A DNA stretch of 64,000 bases from Bufo bufo. Taxonomy: Eukaryota; Chordata; Amphibia; Anura; Bufonidae. The notes below the pieces were generated by a model. It was given only the letters and a program-made list of their open reading frames with translations. It searched no databases and had not been told where the DNA came from. Of this stretch, positions 1 to 10,915 are shown one piece after another (positions within the stretch are counted from its first letter, which is position 1; each line of letters opens with the position of its first letter). The translations under genes and the position numbers were made by a program. The DNA is taken from the NCBI RefSeq assembly GCF_905171765.1, contig NC_053390.1, positions 332,598,294 to 332,662,293 of the forward strand, in the 5' to 3' direction.

Positions 1-657
1 TCGCTCGGCTTTTCACCTTTAAAAGTTGGGTCAGTGACCTCATTATCCACCACCTCCTCTTCCACTTCCTCATCCCCATCCTCCTGACTTGACCTAAGCA
101 CAACCTCAGTGATTGACAACTGTGTCTCATCCTCATCCACCTCGTGAACAAATAATTGACTTTCACCACCCTCATCTTCTTGACCCTGTGATAGGTCAAG
201 AGGTTGTGAATCAGGGAACAAGATCTGTGCCTCTTCAAGCGTGTTTGGCGAGAGGGCCAAATCTAGTGAAGGCGATGAAAATATGTCCTGGGAATGTCCG
301 AGTGTGTTATCAACGGTTTGTCCGACTCCTGACTCTACATGGTGGGAGGAAGGAGGATGAGGGTGAGGATTCTGTGGACCAGACTCTTTGCTAATGAGAC
401 TGGTCTTGGTGGAAGAGGGGGTGGAAGAATAATCTTCTGTCATCCAACCGACCACCTGGTTTCACTCGTCCGACTTGGACAGTATTGTCCTGTGACGCCA
501 AGTTAACTGTGAAATGAAACAGGGTACGGTGTTTTTTTTTCTTTTTTCCAGTTTCACCGGCAGCTGGCAAGGTTTCATTGCGCCCAGGGCCATGGCCTCT
601 GCCTGAACTGTCAGCAACACGACTACTTCCCAGTCCCTTAGTGCTCGCCTTCTTCAT
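1..657 (-). pseudogene. hAT-like transposase N-terminal remnant (element H1)
   Basis: Read on the minus strand, a start at 657 opens a basic, glycine/arginine-rich N terminus (88 codons to a stop near 391). A shifted frame then continues to base 1 as a strongly acidic stretch ending in a VTDPTF-like segment. The same layout, basic head followed by an acidic tail ending VLDPTW, is found in the hAT transposase at 30.2-30.9 kb, so I assign it to that type of protein. BED finger, RNase H-like core and dimerisation region would lie beyond the left edge and are not visible. At least one frameshift is present. Function is inferred from the paralogue in this window, not from a catalytic motif. Confidence 0.55.
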
Positions 658-711
658 ATTAAAAGTTTTATTGTATAAATGTTGGACGACTTTTTTAAAT
701 TTGCCACCAGC

Positions 712-1470
712 AAAATTTCTTCTCTGCTGGATTACTGTATATGTGGTTGCAGCCTAAATGCAGACACAGATGTGACCTAAACCAGTGAAATTTGTCACAA
801 ATAGAAATAATTCTCTGGTGATTAACTGTATATATGGTTGTGGCCTAAATTCACGCAAAGATGTGACCAAAAGTAGTGAAATTTGTCACAAATAGAAATA
901 ATTCTCTGGTGACTAACTGTATATATGGTTGTGGCCTAAATTCACGCACAGATGTGACCAAAACTAGTGAAATTTGTCACAAATAGAAATAATTCTCTGG
1001 TGATTAACTGTATATATGGTTGTGGCCTAAATTCACGCAAAGATGTGACCAAAAGTAGTGAAATTTGTCACAAATAGAAATAATTATCTGTTGACTAACT
1101 GTATATATGGTTGTGGCCTAAATTCACGCACAGATGTGACCAAAACTAGTGAAATTTGTCACAAATAGAAATAATTCTCTGTTAAATAACTGTATATATG
1201 GTTGCAGCCTAAATTCACGCACAGATGTGACCAAAACTAGTGAAATTTGTCACAAATAGAAATAATTATCTAACTAACTGTATATGTGGTTGCGGCCTAA
1301 ATTCACGCACAGTTGTGACCAAAAGTAGGGAAATTTGTCCCAAATAGAAATAAATCTATGCTGAATTACTGTATATAAAGGTTGCGGCCTAAATTCATGC
1401 ACAGATGTGACTAAAACCAGTGAAACTTGTCACAAATAGAAATAATTCTCTGGTGAATAACTGTATATAT
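712..1470. repeat. 91-bp tandem array, about 8-9 units
   Basis: Units carry ACTGTATATATGGTTG, CCTAAATTCACGC and GAAATTTGTCACAAATAG. The start of the unit recurs at 811, 902, 993, 1084, 1175 and 1266, an exact 91-bp spacing, then drifts by a few bases toward 1446. The array lies directly 5' of the minus-strand H1 transposase remnant, so it is probably internal to that hAT element rather than a satellite. Confidence 0.9.
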
Positions 1471-1472
1471 AA

Positions 1473-1936
1473 GAAACCTATCACAGCGACCAATAAGGGC
1501 CACATAAAGCGATATACAACCTATAATACATGATGTGTTAGCCCAAGTAATAAATCATCACCGAACAATATAAATATAAGTTTATTACTGTCAACATTAA
1601 AAATCAATATACATGATAGATACAAGTTATGGTCCATAAATTCCAAGGAAGGGAACAAATAACAAGTGAGGGGGCAAAAATACCTGGGAAGGGGAGGCAA
1701 ACTGGCACTACACAGTATATCAATACATGATTATATAAAGTACTAACATTAGGGCATATAGAATCTTGAGGTCAAACCGCATATATGGTATTATAAACAA
1801 GTAAAGTGCAAGTGCTTAGCCCAAATGTAGCAGCATTACATAGTAACAGTTAATGAAACAGGCAGACACCAAGCTACCCACCTTCCCAGTGCCCCCTCAC
1901 TTACCCTACGCGTATCGCCACCAGGCTTCATCAGGG
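1473..1936 (-). mobile_element. PLE terminal-repeat fragment inserted in the 91-bp array
   Basis: About 460 bp interrupt the 91-bp array; array sequence resumes at 1938. The insert is AT-rich with no ORF. Its right edge, read on the minus strand, starts with a hammerhead-like core, which is characteristic of Penelope-like element pseudo-LTRs. I infer a PLE 5' or terminal-repeat fragment. It is not the same sequence as the PLE at 3.1-8.5 kb, so it is a different family. Confidence 0.55.
1908..1936 (-). ncRNA. Hammerhead ribozyme motif of PLE type, probably decayed
   Basis: The minus strand reads CTGATGA (1928-1934), a short AGCC/GGC stem II with a 4-nt loop, then GATAC (1912-1916) running into ACGCGTAGGG. 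The known PLE hammerhead core is CUGAUGA, stem II, GAAAC, so the first core is perfect and the second has one A-to-T change. Hammerheads in PLE terminal repeats are established. Activity of this copy is doubtful because the changed A lies in the conserved GAAA. Confidence 0.55.
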
Positions 1937-1937
1937 G

Positions 1938-2060
1938 AATAATTCTCTGTTGACTAACTGTATATATAGTTGCGGACTAAATTCACGCACAGAAGTCACC
2001 CAAACTAGTGAAATTTGTCCCAAATAGAAATTATTCTAGGCTGGAATACTGTATATAACG
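1938..2060. repeat. Remainder of the 91-bp array
   Basis: One full and one partial unit of the array at 712-1470, more diverged, resume directly after the PLE insertion. This shows the insertion is younger than the array. Confidence 0.8.
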
Positions 2061-2089
2061 TTTGTGGATTGAGTGCACCTATATAAACT

Positions 2090-2333
2090 AGTACCACGTG
2101 TTCTGGCCAGTCAACCACTGTAAGGCTTATAGCTAACATGGCTATGGCATTACACTGGAAGGAATTACTTACCTGAACGCTGATTGGATGCTTCAGGAGG
2201 CGCCAAATGTGCGGAGCAGGGACTCGAGCAATGCGACGAGCACTTGTGGTATTCGGCCGAGTACCGCCACATGCCGGGCATAGCGATGCTCAAGCCGAAC
2301 CAGTACTCGGCCGAGCATGCTCACTCATTACTA
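2090..2333 (-). mobile_element. Probable outer terminus of hAT-like element H1
   Basis: On the minus strand this end begins TAGTAATGAGTGAGCATG at 2333, matching the TAGNGNTGAGCG-type ends of the other hAT elements in the window (8797, 25829, 35433, 54958). It contains the imperfect inverted pair GTACTCGGCCGAATAC / CCAGTACTCGGCCGAGCAT. With the array and the transposase head it makes one element whose 3' part is off the left edge. Between 2334 and 2759 I see only AT-rich sequence without recognisable features. Confidence 0.5.
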
Positions 2334-2762
2334 ATAATATCACTTCAGCAGTTTCTGAATAAATAAAGAGTACATTGTTATAGGCAGACTTATGTCAGTC
2401 CATAATCATAATATTAGTCAAATTTAATCCTATGCTAATTGCCACATTTAAATTTTCACTTGATATGTCAAAAATGTTTATTTATACTGTATTATTCAGA
2501 GCAAACTGCAATACTATTCACTGCTTCCAGATCCTTACACTGACCACCAACATACATACAGCTTCTTTCCATATACGGAATAAAATAGTGACTGCAGCCT
2601 TCTATCTAACTTTATAGAACCTCTTTGGACAAATCCTTTGTTTTACAGTTTAATTTCAGACAAACTAGTGCATAGATGAATACTGAAGCCCAATAATTAA
2701 AACAAATGTTATCCAAAAATAATAATTTTTATTTACTCCAAGTAATCCAAATCTATATCTAA

Positions 2763-3075
2763 GGCTACTTTCACATTTGTGTTTACATTTTCCGGTATTG
2801 AGATACCGTTTTGTCCCCATTCATTGTCAAACGTAACTGAACTGAACGGAATGCTCCAAAATGCATTCTGTTCCGTTTGGTTGCATTCCCATACTGGAGA
2901 GCAAACCGCAACAAGCCGTGGTTTTATTTCCGTCATGGGATGCGGAGCAAAACGGCATCTGGCATGACCCACAATGCAAGTCAATAGGGACGGATCCATT
3001 TTCCCAGACACAATAGAAAATGGATCCGTCCCACATTGACTTTCAATGGTGTTCATGACGGATCCGTCACTGCTA
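2763..3075. mobile_element. Harbinger-type MITE, left arm (right arm 8524-8546)
   Basis: Begins GGCTACTTTCACATTTGTGT after TAA (2760-2762). The reverse complement of this end, ...AAGTGTAAAAGTAGCC followed by TAA, is at 8524-8549. Together they form one MITE with a 3-bp TAA duplication, as in PIF/Harbinger, split by the 5.4-kb PLE. The left arm is itself rich in GGATCC-centred inverted repeats (2990-3065). Confidence 0.7.
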
Positions 3076-3097
3076 GCAAAATATTGTCAATGTACTA

Positions 3098-3262
3098 TAA
3101 ATATTGTCAATGTGCTGCTATCAATAACTATTTTTATACTATATTTTTATACTATTTTTATACTATATATTGTTTTAATCATATTGCTAAATTTTATTGT
3201 TGAAATAAAATATCATTAACCTTGACTACCTATATATTCAGATGAGGAGTGCCTGCTATATT
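3098..3262 (+). repeat. PLE terminal repeat, 5' copy
   Basis: About 165 bp, from ATAAATATTGTCAATGTGCTG to GAGTGCCTGCTATATTTGAT, recur at about 8355-8523 with few differences. The two copies flank the PLE coding region in direct orientation, as expected for pseudo-LTRs. The 5' copy is preceded by a second AAATATTGTCAATGT at 3078, a possible partial-tandem start. Confidence 0.75.
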
Positions 3263-3412
3263 TGATCAACATATACCATTAATCCGTGATTGGGTGAAAT
3301 CACTATTAAGCAAGAGCACCCGTCCTTTGATACCAGGAAGTGAGCCACTATATAATTTTTAATTATCAATTTCTAATCACCCCATTATAGTGAAGCTCCT
3401 CCTTGTTTACCA

Positions 3413-6400
3413 ATATGGACATCTGGAACTATATAGAGGACCAACGTTAGAGATTAGAAACTTTTACATTTGATGATTACTCAGAAAATAGAGGAAAAAG
3501 CAGAGATAGATCTATGACAGAGGTGTTTAGAGACCTTGAGACCCTACTGATTAAACAATTAAAACAAAGGTGGGAGATAAAATCACTAAATCGCCACCTA
3601 GAACAAAATATAATACCAAAGGGCCTGAGACTCTCTAAGACCCCAGCAAATGATCTTATGGACGAAGAGTTTAATAAAGAATGGGAAAACCTATTGTCAG
3701 CACAATCTATAGCTTTAGTTCAGTTGATTATTAAAAGGAGAAAACATATTCTAGAAGAAACCACTATAAAAATAAATCAGATAAGAGAAACAACAGATAC
3801 ATTTCCAAAAAATGAAGAAAGCATCAATTAGCATGAGAGAATCTGCAAAAATTTGGAAACAGTAGAAAAAGAAATTATAGCCAAAAAAAGTAAAAAAAAA
3901 TCCGTAATCTCATAGAAAATGATACACAAATACCAAAACAAAAACACACAGACCGATCAAATAACACGGATACTCAAAGAGATCAGGTAGAACATACACC
4001 AATACAATATAATATCCCAACAACCAATAGATATGAAACACTAACCAATCCACCTTTTTTAGATCGAACCCCCCACACCACAAAACACGAATGAGAACAG
4101 TACGAGAAAGCCCGTACGAGCAAAACTACCACAGATTCCCACCGACAGGACACACGTACAACTTAAGACACAAGGAGGAAACACAAATACGGAACCAGAA
4201 TCGATACACACGTAGAGAACCAACACTATCACCAACACAACCCACCCTTAGAAAACAGAGAACAAGAAGAGGAAAGTGAAAGAAGAGAAAGAAGAAACTA
4301 CAGGAGATAGAAATAGAGAATGACAAATCAATAGTCAATTTAAGTTCTATCACCTTAACAACTGCACAAAAGAATTTACTTAATAAAGGATTAAAATTTG
4401 CACCAACAGCACACTTAAACAAATTTGACACTTTTATAGGAATTGAGAAGTTTATAATGAAGTTATGTTTAAAAAAATATTTTTTGAAAAATCCAATCCA
4501 GCCTATTGAGAATAAACAGAAAATATACCACCATACTGATCTCAAATTGAAAACCAAGATGTACCCTAAACAGGAGATGGAACAAGATATCATTACTTTA
4601 AAAAAAAACATAGAAGCAGATATAAGGAGAATAAGAGGGCGGCCGAACAAGCTAAACAATTTGACTTCACCGGAAATCCAAGCCATAAAACAATTACAGC
4701 AGGAAGACCAAATCACAATCCGTCCGGCAGACAAAGGGGGAGCAATTGTAATCTTAGACACTCAACATTATGACAGGGAATGTAAAAAACAATTAGCAGA
4801 TACTTCAACGTATAAAAAATTACAAAAAAATAAACATAGAGGAATATAGTTCATCATTAGAAGAATATGCAGTAAAAGGACTAAATAAGTATTTTTAAAT
4901 GAAAAGGAGTATAAATTTATTGTAGAAACTTAACGATTGCCTTTTTTTTATTGTATACCTAAAATTCATAAGGACCTGAAAAACCCACCAGGCAGACCAA
5001 TTGTTTCGGGCATTGGGTCATACACATCTAATCTGTCTCAATACTTGGACAAACAATTACAACCAGTAGTAAAAAATACCTTCTCATATATTAAAGATAC
5101 TACCCAAGTAATCCAATGTGTCGAGGCTCTATAATACTATCCTCATTGGATCCTCGGCACTTTGGATGTAAATTCATTATACTGTACACAATAATTGATC
5201 ATCAACAGGGAGTACAGGCCCTAAAAAAGCAACTAGAAATATACGGCCAATTACAACCAGAACAGGTGGACTATATAGCAGAAGGAGCAGAATACATCCT
5301 AGCCCACAACTATTTTGCATATGATTCGGATTTTTATCTCCAAGTAAGAGGTACCGCCATGGGCACTAGGTTCGCCCCCAGTTATGCAATTTTTTTTATG
5401 GCCCATTGGGAGGAGGATAACATCTTACCAAGACTGGGGAAAGACCTAGTACTCTGGCGGAGATTTATAGATGATATATTTTTTATATGCCAAAAAACAG
5501 AAAACGAGTTGAGGATGTTTTTAAAAGTAATAAATCAAAATCAATACAACCTAAAATTCACCTCTAATATAAGTACAAATCAAATAGAATTTTTAGACTT
5601 AACCATCAAAGTACAAGAGAATCATCTAATATGCCAAACTTTCCAAAAGCCTGTAGCAAAAAATAGCTACATTTTGTACTCCAGTTGCCACCTACCAAGG
5701 TGGCTATTTAATATCCCCAAAGGACAATTTAGGAGATTGAGGAGGAATTGTACAATAGGCAAGGATTTTGAGGAAGAATCTGTTAATATGAAAGAACAAT
5801 TTTTTTTAATAAAGAAATATCCCGCCCAACTCGTAGAATCATTCTTGGCAGATGTCAGAAAGATGAAAAGAGAAACATTCTTTGAATCAGAAAGTATAAT
5901 AACCAAAAATCAGGAGAACGAAGAAAAAATTTGGATAATTTTGCCTTATAATGCTGAACATAGTAAAATGTCACTGGCACCACATTTTGAGGGATAAACT
6001 GATAGGTCCACTACTAACTGAAGGACCACAAATTGTATACACTAAAGCACCAAATGTATCCCTCAAAATAGCACAAACAGTGAAAAACAAACAAAAAAAG
6101 GTACCTTCTCAAAGTCTATTTAACCTTAAAGGTTTTCATAGATGCAATACATACAGTAATTGCAAGAACACAAAATTCCCTAAAAAAACAAGTATATGCT
6201 CAACAAGCAACATATTCACATATGAAATAGATACTTTCATCTCATGCAATACCTCCAATGTTCTATATATAATAGAATTCTGCCCATGTAAAAAGCAATA
6301 CATAGGCAGAACAAAGAGATTATTAAAAACACGAATCTCAGAATATGAATAAGATCCGAAACGGTTATGAAAAACACTCTTTGTCCAAACATTTTAAATA

Positions 6401-6579
6401 TCATCACAACAAAAATCCAAGCAAATTAAATATGCTGCTTTTAAAAAGATAGAGATACATTGGAGGGGAGAAGACCACATTGCAAAAATGTCAAGACAGG
6501 AACTAGAAGAATTTATGACTTCAATACCCTATTACTGGAAGGTTTAAATTCAGATTTTGAATTGTTCGGTTTCCTGTGA
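3413..6579 (+). pseudogene. Penelope-like element ORF (RT + GIY-YIG), frameshifted
   Basis: Encodes the PLE polyprotein in several frames. A lysine-rich N-terminal part is at 3514-3831. The N-RT region with the PADKGG motif is at 4720-4765, the PKIHK...PPGRPIVSG motif at 4945-5010, TAMGTRFAPSYA at 5350-5390, and the catalytic FIDDIFF near 5465-5490 (the YxDD position). The GIY-YIG endonuclease starts near 6236 (VLYIIEFCPC, QYIGRTKR) and shifts frame near 6350. The frame ends in FELFGFL at about 6579. PLE reverse transcriptase copies element RNA primed at a nick made by GIY-YIG. Stops and shifts near 3830, 4280, 4847, 5110, 5997 and 6352 make it dead. Base composition is AT-rich throughout. 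Confidence 0.9.
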
Positions 6580-6605
6580 GAGTAGGTTGGGGGCCCCTCG
6601 CCGAT

Positions 6606-6648
6606 GGGAGATCGAAGTCAGGCTGTTTTACCAGCACTTCGATCTCCC
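6606..6648 (+). other. Stem-loop just after the PLE stop codon
   Basis: GGGAGATCGAAGT (6606-6618) pairs perfectly with ACTTCGATCTCCC (6636-6648) around a 17-nt loop, 27 bp after the PLE ORF ends. A second stem, GGAAAAAACGCAT (from about 6800) with ATGCGTTTTTTCC (to about 6849), follows. Such structures in a 3' UTR could be recognised by the RT; that is inference. The tandem copy (11368-11410) keeps the stem although the loop differs by one base. Confidence 0.6.
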
Positions 6649-7536
6649 CTTGGTGGAGGGCACCCTCCCAATATCTACACTTCATCATCAATAATACTGT
6701 TTGAAAATAATTAGAAACAATTCTGCTGAATAGCCCATAAATGAACAAATGCTATAGAAACCACATATACAAGTGAAGAACACTCAAAATAAGAAAAATC
6801 TGGAAAAAACGCATAAAAACACATGCAAAACGCATATGCGTTTTTTCCATATATTGAAAATGTAGATGAAACTATATCAATTATTGAGGTTATATTTATA
6901 TTCAATACATCAACCAAATTTTAAACTGTTTTTAACTGAATTTATTTTATTTTATTTCATCATTATATCTTTCATCACTTCGAAGGGCAATACTGAAATA
7001 ACATTTGGACATTTTAATCTAAATAAAGGACTAAATACTATAGAAATTACATATAGAAATAAAGAATATTAAAAATTAAAGTAATGAAAGTATAAACTAA
7101 ATTACATCAACTATTGAAGTCCTATTTATATCCAACACATGTACAAACCTTAAACTGTTTTAAACCGAATTTATTCTATTACTATGTTATCCATCACATC
7201 CAAAAACTTTAAGGATATTATTAGGAACAACATATGGACATTTGAATTTAAATCACACTATCCACAATAACTATGGAAAAACGCACAGAAATCGCATAAA
7301 AATCGCATGGAAAATAATCATGCAATTTTTATCGAAAATCCATAGTAAGTTAATTGTATCCATTGTATCGATGTTCTTAACTGTTTATACTTTCAATTGT
7401 TTAAGTATATTTATGTATATTTTACTTATAAAACAATGTTTTCTGGGGTTTTTGAGCAAGACACAGCTGACTCCAGGTTTTCCAAGCAGCACACAAACTG
7501 CTATAAAAGGATTGATTTTGGGACATTTCGGATATG

Positions 7537-7570
7537 GCTAATGAGGAAGAGGTTTGAACCTCAAAACGCG
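7537..7570 (+). ncRNA. Degenerate hammerhead-like motif in PLE
   Basis: CTAATGA (7538-7544), a strong AGAGGTT/AACCTC hairpin as stem II, then AAAACGCGT. Compared with the PLE hammerhead CUGAUGA ... GAAACGCGU, one base is changed in each core element, so it is likely inactive. The ACGCGTTTAGCAGG that follows fits the usual PLE arrangement. The tandem copy is at 12298-12331. Confidence 0.4.
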
Positions 7571-8796
7571 TTTAGCAGGACATTCCCAAAAAGACCCTCT
7601 CAACTAATCGCGAACAAGCGATTGAAAATCCTCCAGACTCTATTTGATAAGTGATCACACGATTACGAATATTTTCTGGCAAAAGCGAATATAATTAGAA
7701 TTTTCGCTATTAACGAACATTCATGCAGCTCCCCTAAATCTAGTGAGATTATACAACGGGACTCACAACTACCACATGGGACGCCGAGCTACGGCAGAAA
7801 TAAGCACCAACACACAGGTGAACACCAACGGAGGCAACAGCTAAAGGCACCGTGATCAAGGAGGGTGAGTGCACTGCATATAGAGTGGGACGCCACTCTA
7901 GTCAGTACAATACCACAACTCTGCAGAACAAAACAGTGAGTAATAAGTATACAACACTTCTCACCAATTTATTAAACACGGATGCATTATTAAATTAAAT
8001 CCCTAGCAACACTGGGAGTTAAACAAAAACAACAATATAAGTGGAAAGAAATGCTGGAGCAGAACCATTGGGGTCACCAACTTACATATTTTTAAAGTAA
8101 GGGTGGCAGTGATAGCTGCATCCTGAAACTGGAAATTACTTACTTATAAGACTGCTATTGATGACTGTTGCCTTTTGATACCAACTACTGCAACCAACAA
8201 TCGTTACCTCAATATTGCTTCTATTATTGATAAGTAAAATGATTAATGATACCTGCAGTCACCAATACAATATTGCTGTTACACTATTGCTTCTACACAA
8301 TAATCGATGCTCTAATATTGCTGCTATAATACCCGCTGCTATAACATTGCCGCTATAAATATTGTCAATGTGCTGCTATCAATAACTATTTTGATACTAT
8401 ATTTTTATACTATTTTTATACTATATATTGTTTTAATCATATTGTTAAATTTTATTGTTGAAATTAAATATCATTAACCTTAACTACCTATATATTCAGA
8501 TGAGGAGTGCCTGCTATATTTGATAAACACAAGTGTAAAAGTAGCCTAACCCATTTTAATGGAAGGACTTCAGACTTCAACAGGAAAGATCTATGAACAA
8601 ACACTGAACACCAGTAGGAAATGCCTGAAGATACAAAAGAAAATAACAATAAGAGAGTCAGGGCAAAACGAGGAAGAGAATAAAAAAAAAAAAGGGAATG
8701 GGAAGAGAGTATATGAGTTTAGGTGTATAACGTGTTAAAGTTATAATGAGTGTTACATGTAAATATGTATCAAGTGTACAACTATATGGTTACTGT

Positions 8797-9248
8797 TAGT
8801 GTGGAGCGAATCCGAATTTCAGGGAAAATTCTATTTGCTGTAAAGCCAAATTTCCCTGTGCTTCATAGTAACAAATAGATTTTCCCTGAAATGGGTTAAA
8901 AAAAAAAATCATACTTACTTCATCTGTTTGAGTGCTAAGAGCCGGCCACTGCCATCTTGATTGAAGATCCGAAACGTATGATGTCATCACGGGCCACGCA
9001 AGATTTCGCTCTGGATCTTCAATCAAGATGGTGCTAGACAGCTCTTCTTTATTTTTATTATACACTTTAATATTAAACTCAGCAATGAATGCCGCATCTA
9101 AGGGGTACAATGACAGGGAGCTGCGCAATCACCATTCTCTGTCATTGCACCAACTACTTACAATGAAATGCACTTCGTGACGAATGCAAATGCTTTTGTT
9201 AAATTCGGCTAAGCCGAATAGAATTTTACAAAACTTCGCTCATCACTA
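8797..9248. mobile_element. hAT-type MITE, 452 bp
   Basis: Ends TAGTGTGGAGCGAA and ...TTCGCTCATCACTA are imperfect inverted repeats. Flanks GTTACTGT (8789-8796) and GTTTCTGT (9249-9256) are an 8-bp target duplication with one mismatch, as for hAT. An internal inverted repeat surrounds GATCTTCAATCAAGATGG (near 8950 and 9015). No ORF worth calling. Confidence 0.85.
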
Positions 9249-9424
9249 GTTTCTGTTAAAGGAGTTTGCCACTTTCTGGTTATGTTGACCATTGTGGGTT
9301 CAATATGAATTTATGGCACTTCCTTATATAGTATTTATTGAAATTCTGTGCCATTTTCCATATTTCACTAGGCACGGTATGCCCCCTTGTTTGTCAAGGA
9401 GGTCCTGCCAGATCTCAAAACTGG

Positions 9425-9454
9425 AATTAACAATGCAAGTGTGAAAGTAGCCTT
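9425..9454. mobile_element. Right end of a Harbinger-type MITE
   Basis: CAAGTGTGAAAGTAGCC followed by TTA is the same terminus as at 8546. No matching left end is visible between 8550 and 9425, so this is a truncated copy. It is duplicated at about 14186-14215. Confidence 0.5.
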
Positions 9455-9559
9455 AGCTAATTTCCTCTTGATTCTCTGTGTAGTATCTGATAGTAGTGGC
9501 ATATAAAAACCCTGTTACAAAATTGGCATCTAGCTTCCTTAGGATACAATTGCATAGGC

Positions 9560-9697
9560 CAGGGATGGGCAAACTGCGGCTCTCCAGCTGTTTTAAAACT
9601 ACAACTCCCAGTCTGCCTACAGCTATCAGCCTACAGCAGGGCATGATGGGATTTGTAGTTTTACAACAGCTGGAGAGCCACAGTTTGCCCATAACTG
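9560..9697. mobile_element. 138-bp hAT MITE with perfect 8-bp TSD
   Basis: CAGGGATGGGCAAACTGCGG ... CAGTTTGCCCATAACTG form long inverted ends (GCTCTCCAGCTGTT in both arms). GCATAGGC occurs at 9552-9559 and again at 9698-9705, a perfect 8-bp duplication. The internal ACTACAACTCCCA / TTTGTAGTTTTAC pair makes it a fold-back. Confidence 0.9.
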
Positions 9698-10195
9698 GCA
9701 TAGGCTGAAGCACAATGTTTTCACCCTTATCTGTGTCTTTGATAACTAATAATGGATTACTTTTAAGGGACTTAAAAGTCAATCGTTTATCACTAGTGAC
9801 ATTGTGCCTCATTATTTTGTTAAGTTTCAATACCAAGTCAAAAAATATCTAGATTGTAGGAAAATAGCAAGTGATCATACTTACGTTTTCTGTGTACTTC
9901 TGTTTTATGTACAGTGGGGAAAATACTGTAAGTATTTGATACACTGACGATTTTGCAAGTTTTCCCACCTACAAAAAATGGAGAGGTCTGTGATTTTATC
10001 ATAGGTACACTTAAACTGTGAGAGACAGGATCTAAAAAATCCAGAAAATCACATTGTATGATTTTTTAATAATTTATTTGCATTTATTGCATGAAATAAG
10101 TATTTGATCACCTACCAACCAGCAAGAATTTTGGCTCTTACAGACCTGCTAGTTTTTCTTTAAGAAGCCCTCGTACACTGCACTCATTACTAGTG

Positions 10196-10611
10196 TTGGT
10201 CGAGCACCAAAGTGCTCTTGCGCTCTGGTGCTCGAGTGCTCTACAGAGCACCCGAACACAATTGAAGTCAATGGGAAGATCCAAGCATTAAACCAGGTAC
10301 TCCCTGCTCTGAAGAGGGAAGGGTGTCAGGACTCTAGTTCAGCTTAGGAGTCCCTGCTCTGACTCCATATATAGCTATGTCCATATATGGAGTTATTACT
10401 TGGGGACACCAAGTGTATTTAATTCTAATTTAGCCTCTATTTCTGAAAAGTTTCTGGTGGGATTCAAACTCACAACCTTCTACATTACAGCGAGGAATGT
10501 TAACCACTACACTATAGAGCTACATGGCCAGTTACTAAAAGAAGTCTCATATATATATATATTTTTTTTTTGTTACTGGCCATGCAGCTCTTTAGTGTAG
10601 TGGTTAACATT
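10196..10611. mobile_element. Composite insertion in Tc1-A: hAT-like end plus tRNA-derived SINE palindrome
   Basis: Begins TAGTGTTGGTCGAGCACC, resembling the hAT MITE ends seen elsewhere, then a section common in the other hAT elements (GAACACAATTGAAGTCAATGGG). The right half is a tRNA-like fold-back. The outer target duplication is not clear, so the number of insertions is uncertain. Confidence 0.5.
10455..10521 (-). repeat. tRNA-derived SINE head
   Basis: The minus strand has TAGTGTAGTGGTTA (10501-10514), a pol III A box (TRGYNNARNNG), and GAGTTTGAATCCC near 10460-10472, a B box with one CpG-type change from GGTTCGAATCC. Spacing is tRNA-like but the anticodon stem does not pair, so it is a SINE head and not a gene. 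The A-box half recurs in the opposite orientation at 10576-10612, giving a palindrome. A second copy is at about 15217-15283. Confidence 0.65.
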
Positions 10612-10915
10612 CTGGCTAAGACCAAAGACCTGTCTAAGGACACGAGGGACAAAATTGGCAAGACTGGGATGGGCTACAGGACAATAGGCAAGCAGATTGG
10701 TGAGAAGGCAACAACTATTGCGGCAAGTATTAGAAAATGGAAGAAACACAAGATGACTTGCCTCGTGGGGTAAGGACGGAATCACCCCAGAACTACACAG
10801 GAGGACCTGATCAATGACCTGAAGAGAACTGGGACCACAGTCTCAAAGATTACCATCAGTAACACACTACGCCGTCGTGGATTAAAATCCTGCAAGGCAC
10901 GCAAGGCCCCCTGCT

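Larger units (their letters stand above)
6580..8523 (+). mobile_element. PLE 3' UTR and 3' terminal repeat
   Basis: AT-rich, non-coding sequence continuing from the PLE ORF to the 3' copy of the terminal repeat (8355-8523), which abuts the right arm of the host MITE at 8524. It contains a decayed hammerhead-like motif near 7538 and several long inverted repeats. Its length, almost 2 kb, suggests that an unrecognised insertion may be included (7740-8350). Confidence 0.7.
9912..10915 (+). pseudogene. Tc1-A element, first copy: 5' end and truncated transposase
   Basis: Starts CAGTGGGGAAAATACTG after TA (9910-9911), the terminus of a Tc1 family widespread in fish and frogs. The UTR is interrupted at about 10196-10611 by other repeats. 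Transposase sequence resumes at ACCAAAGACCTGTC and gives the helix-turn-helix part (residues like [31 protein letters not shown], with a stop at 10771), then DLINDLKRTGTTVSK. It is cut at 10915 by the tandem-duplication junction, before any catalytic residue. Confidence 0.85.

Noticed and set aside
10501..10514. A possible tRNA gene
   Set aside because: A and B boxes are present, but the anticodon stem does not pair and the B box is mutated; it is a SINE head.
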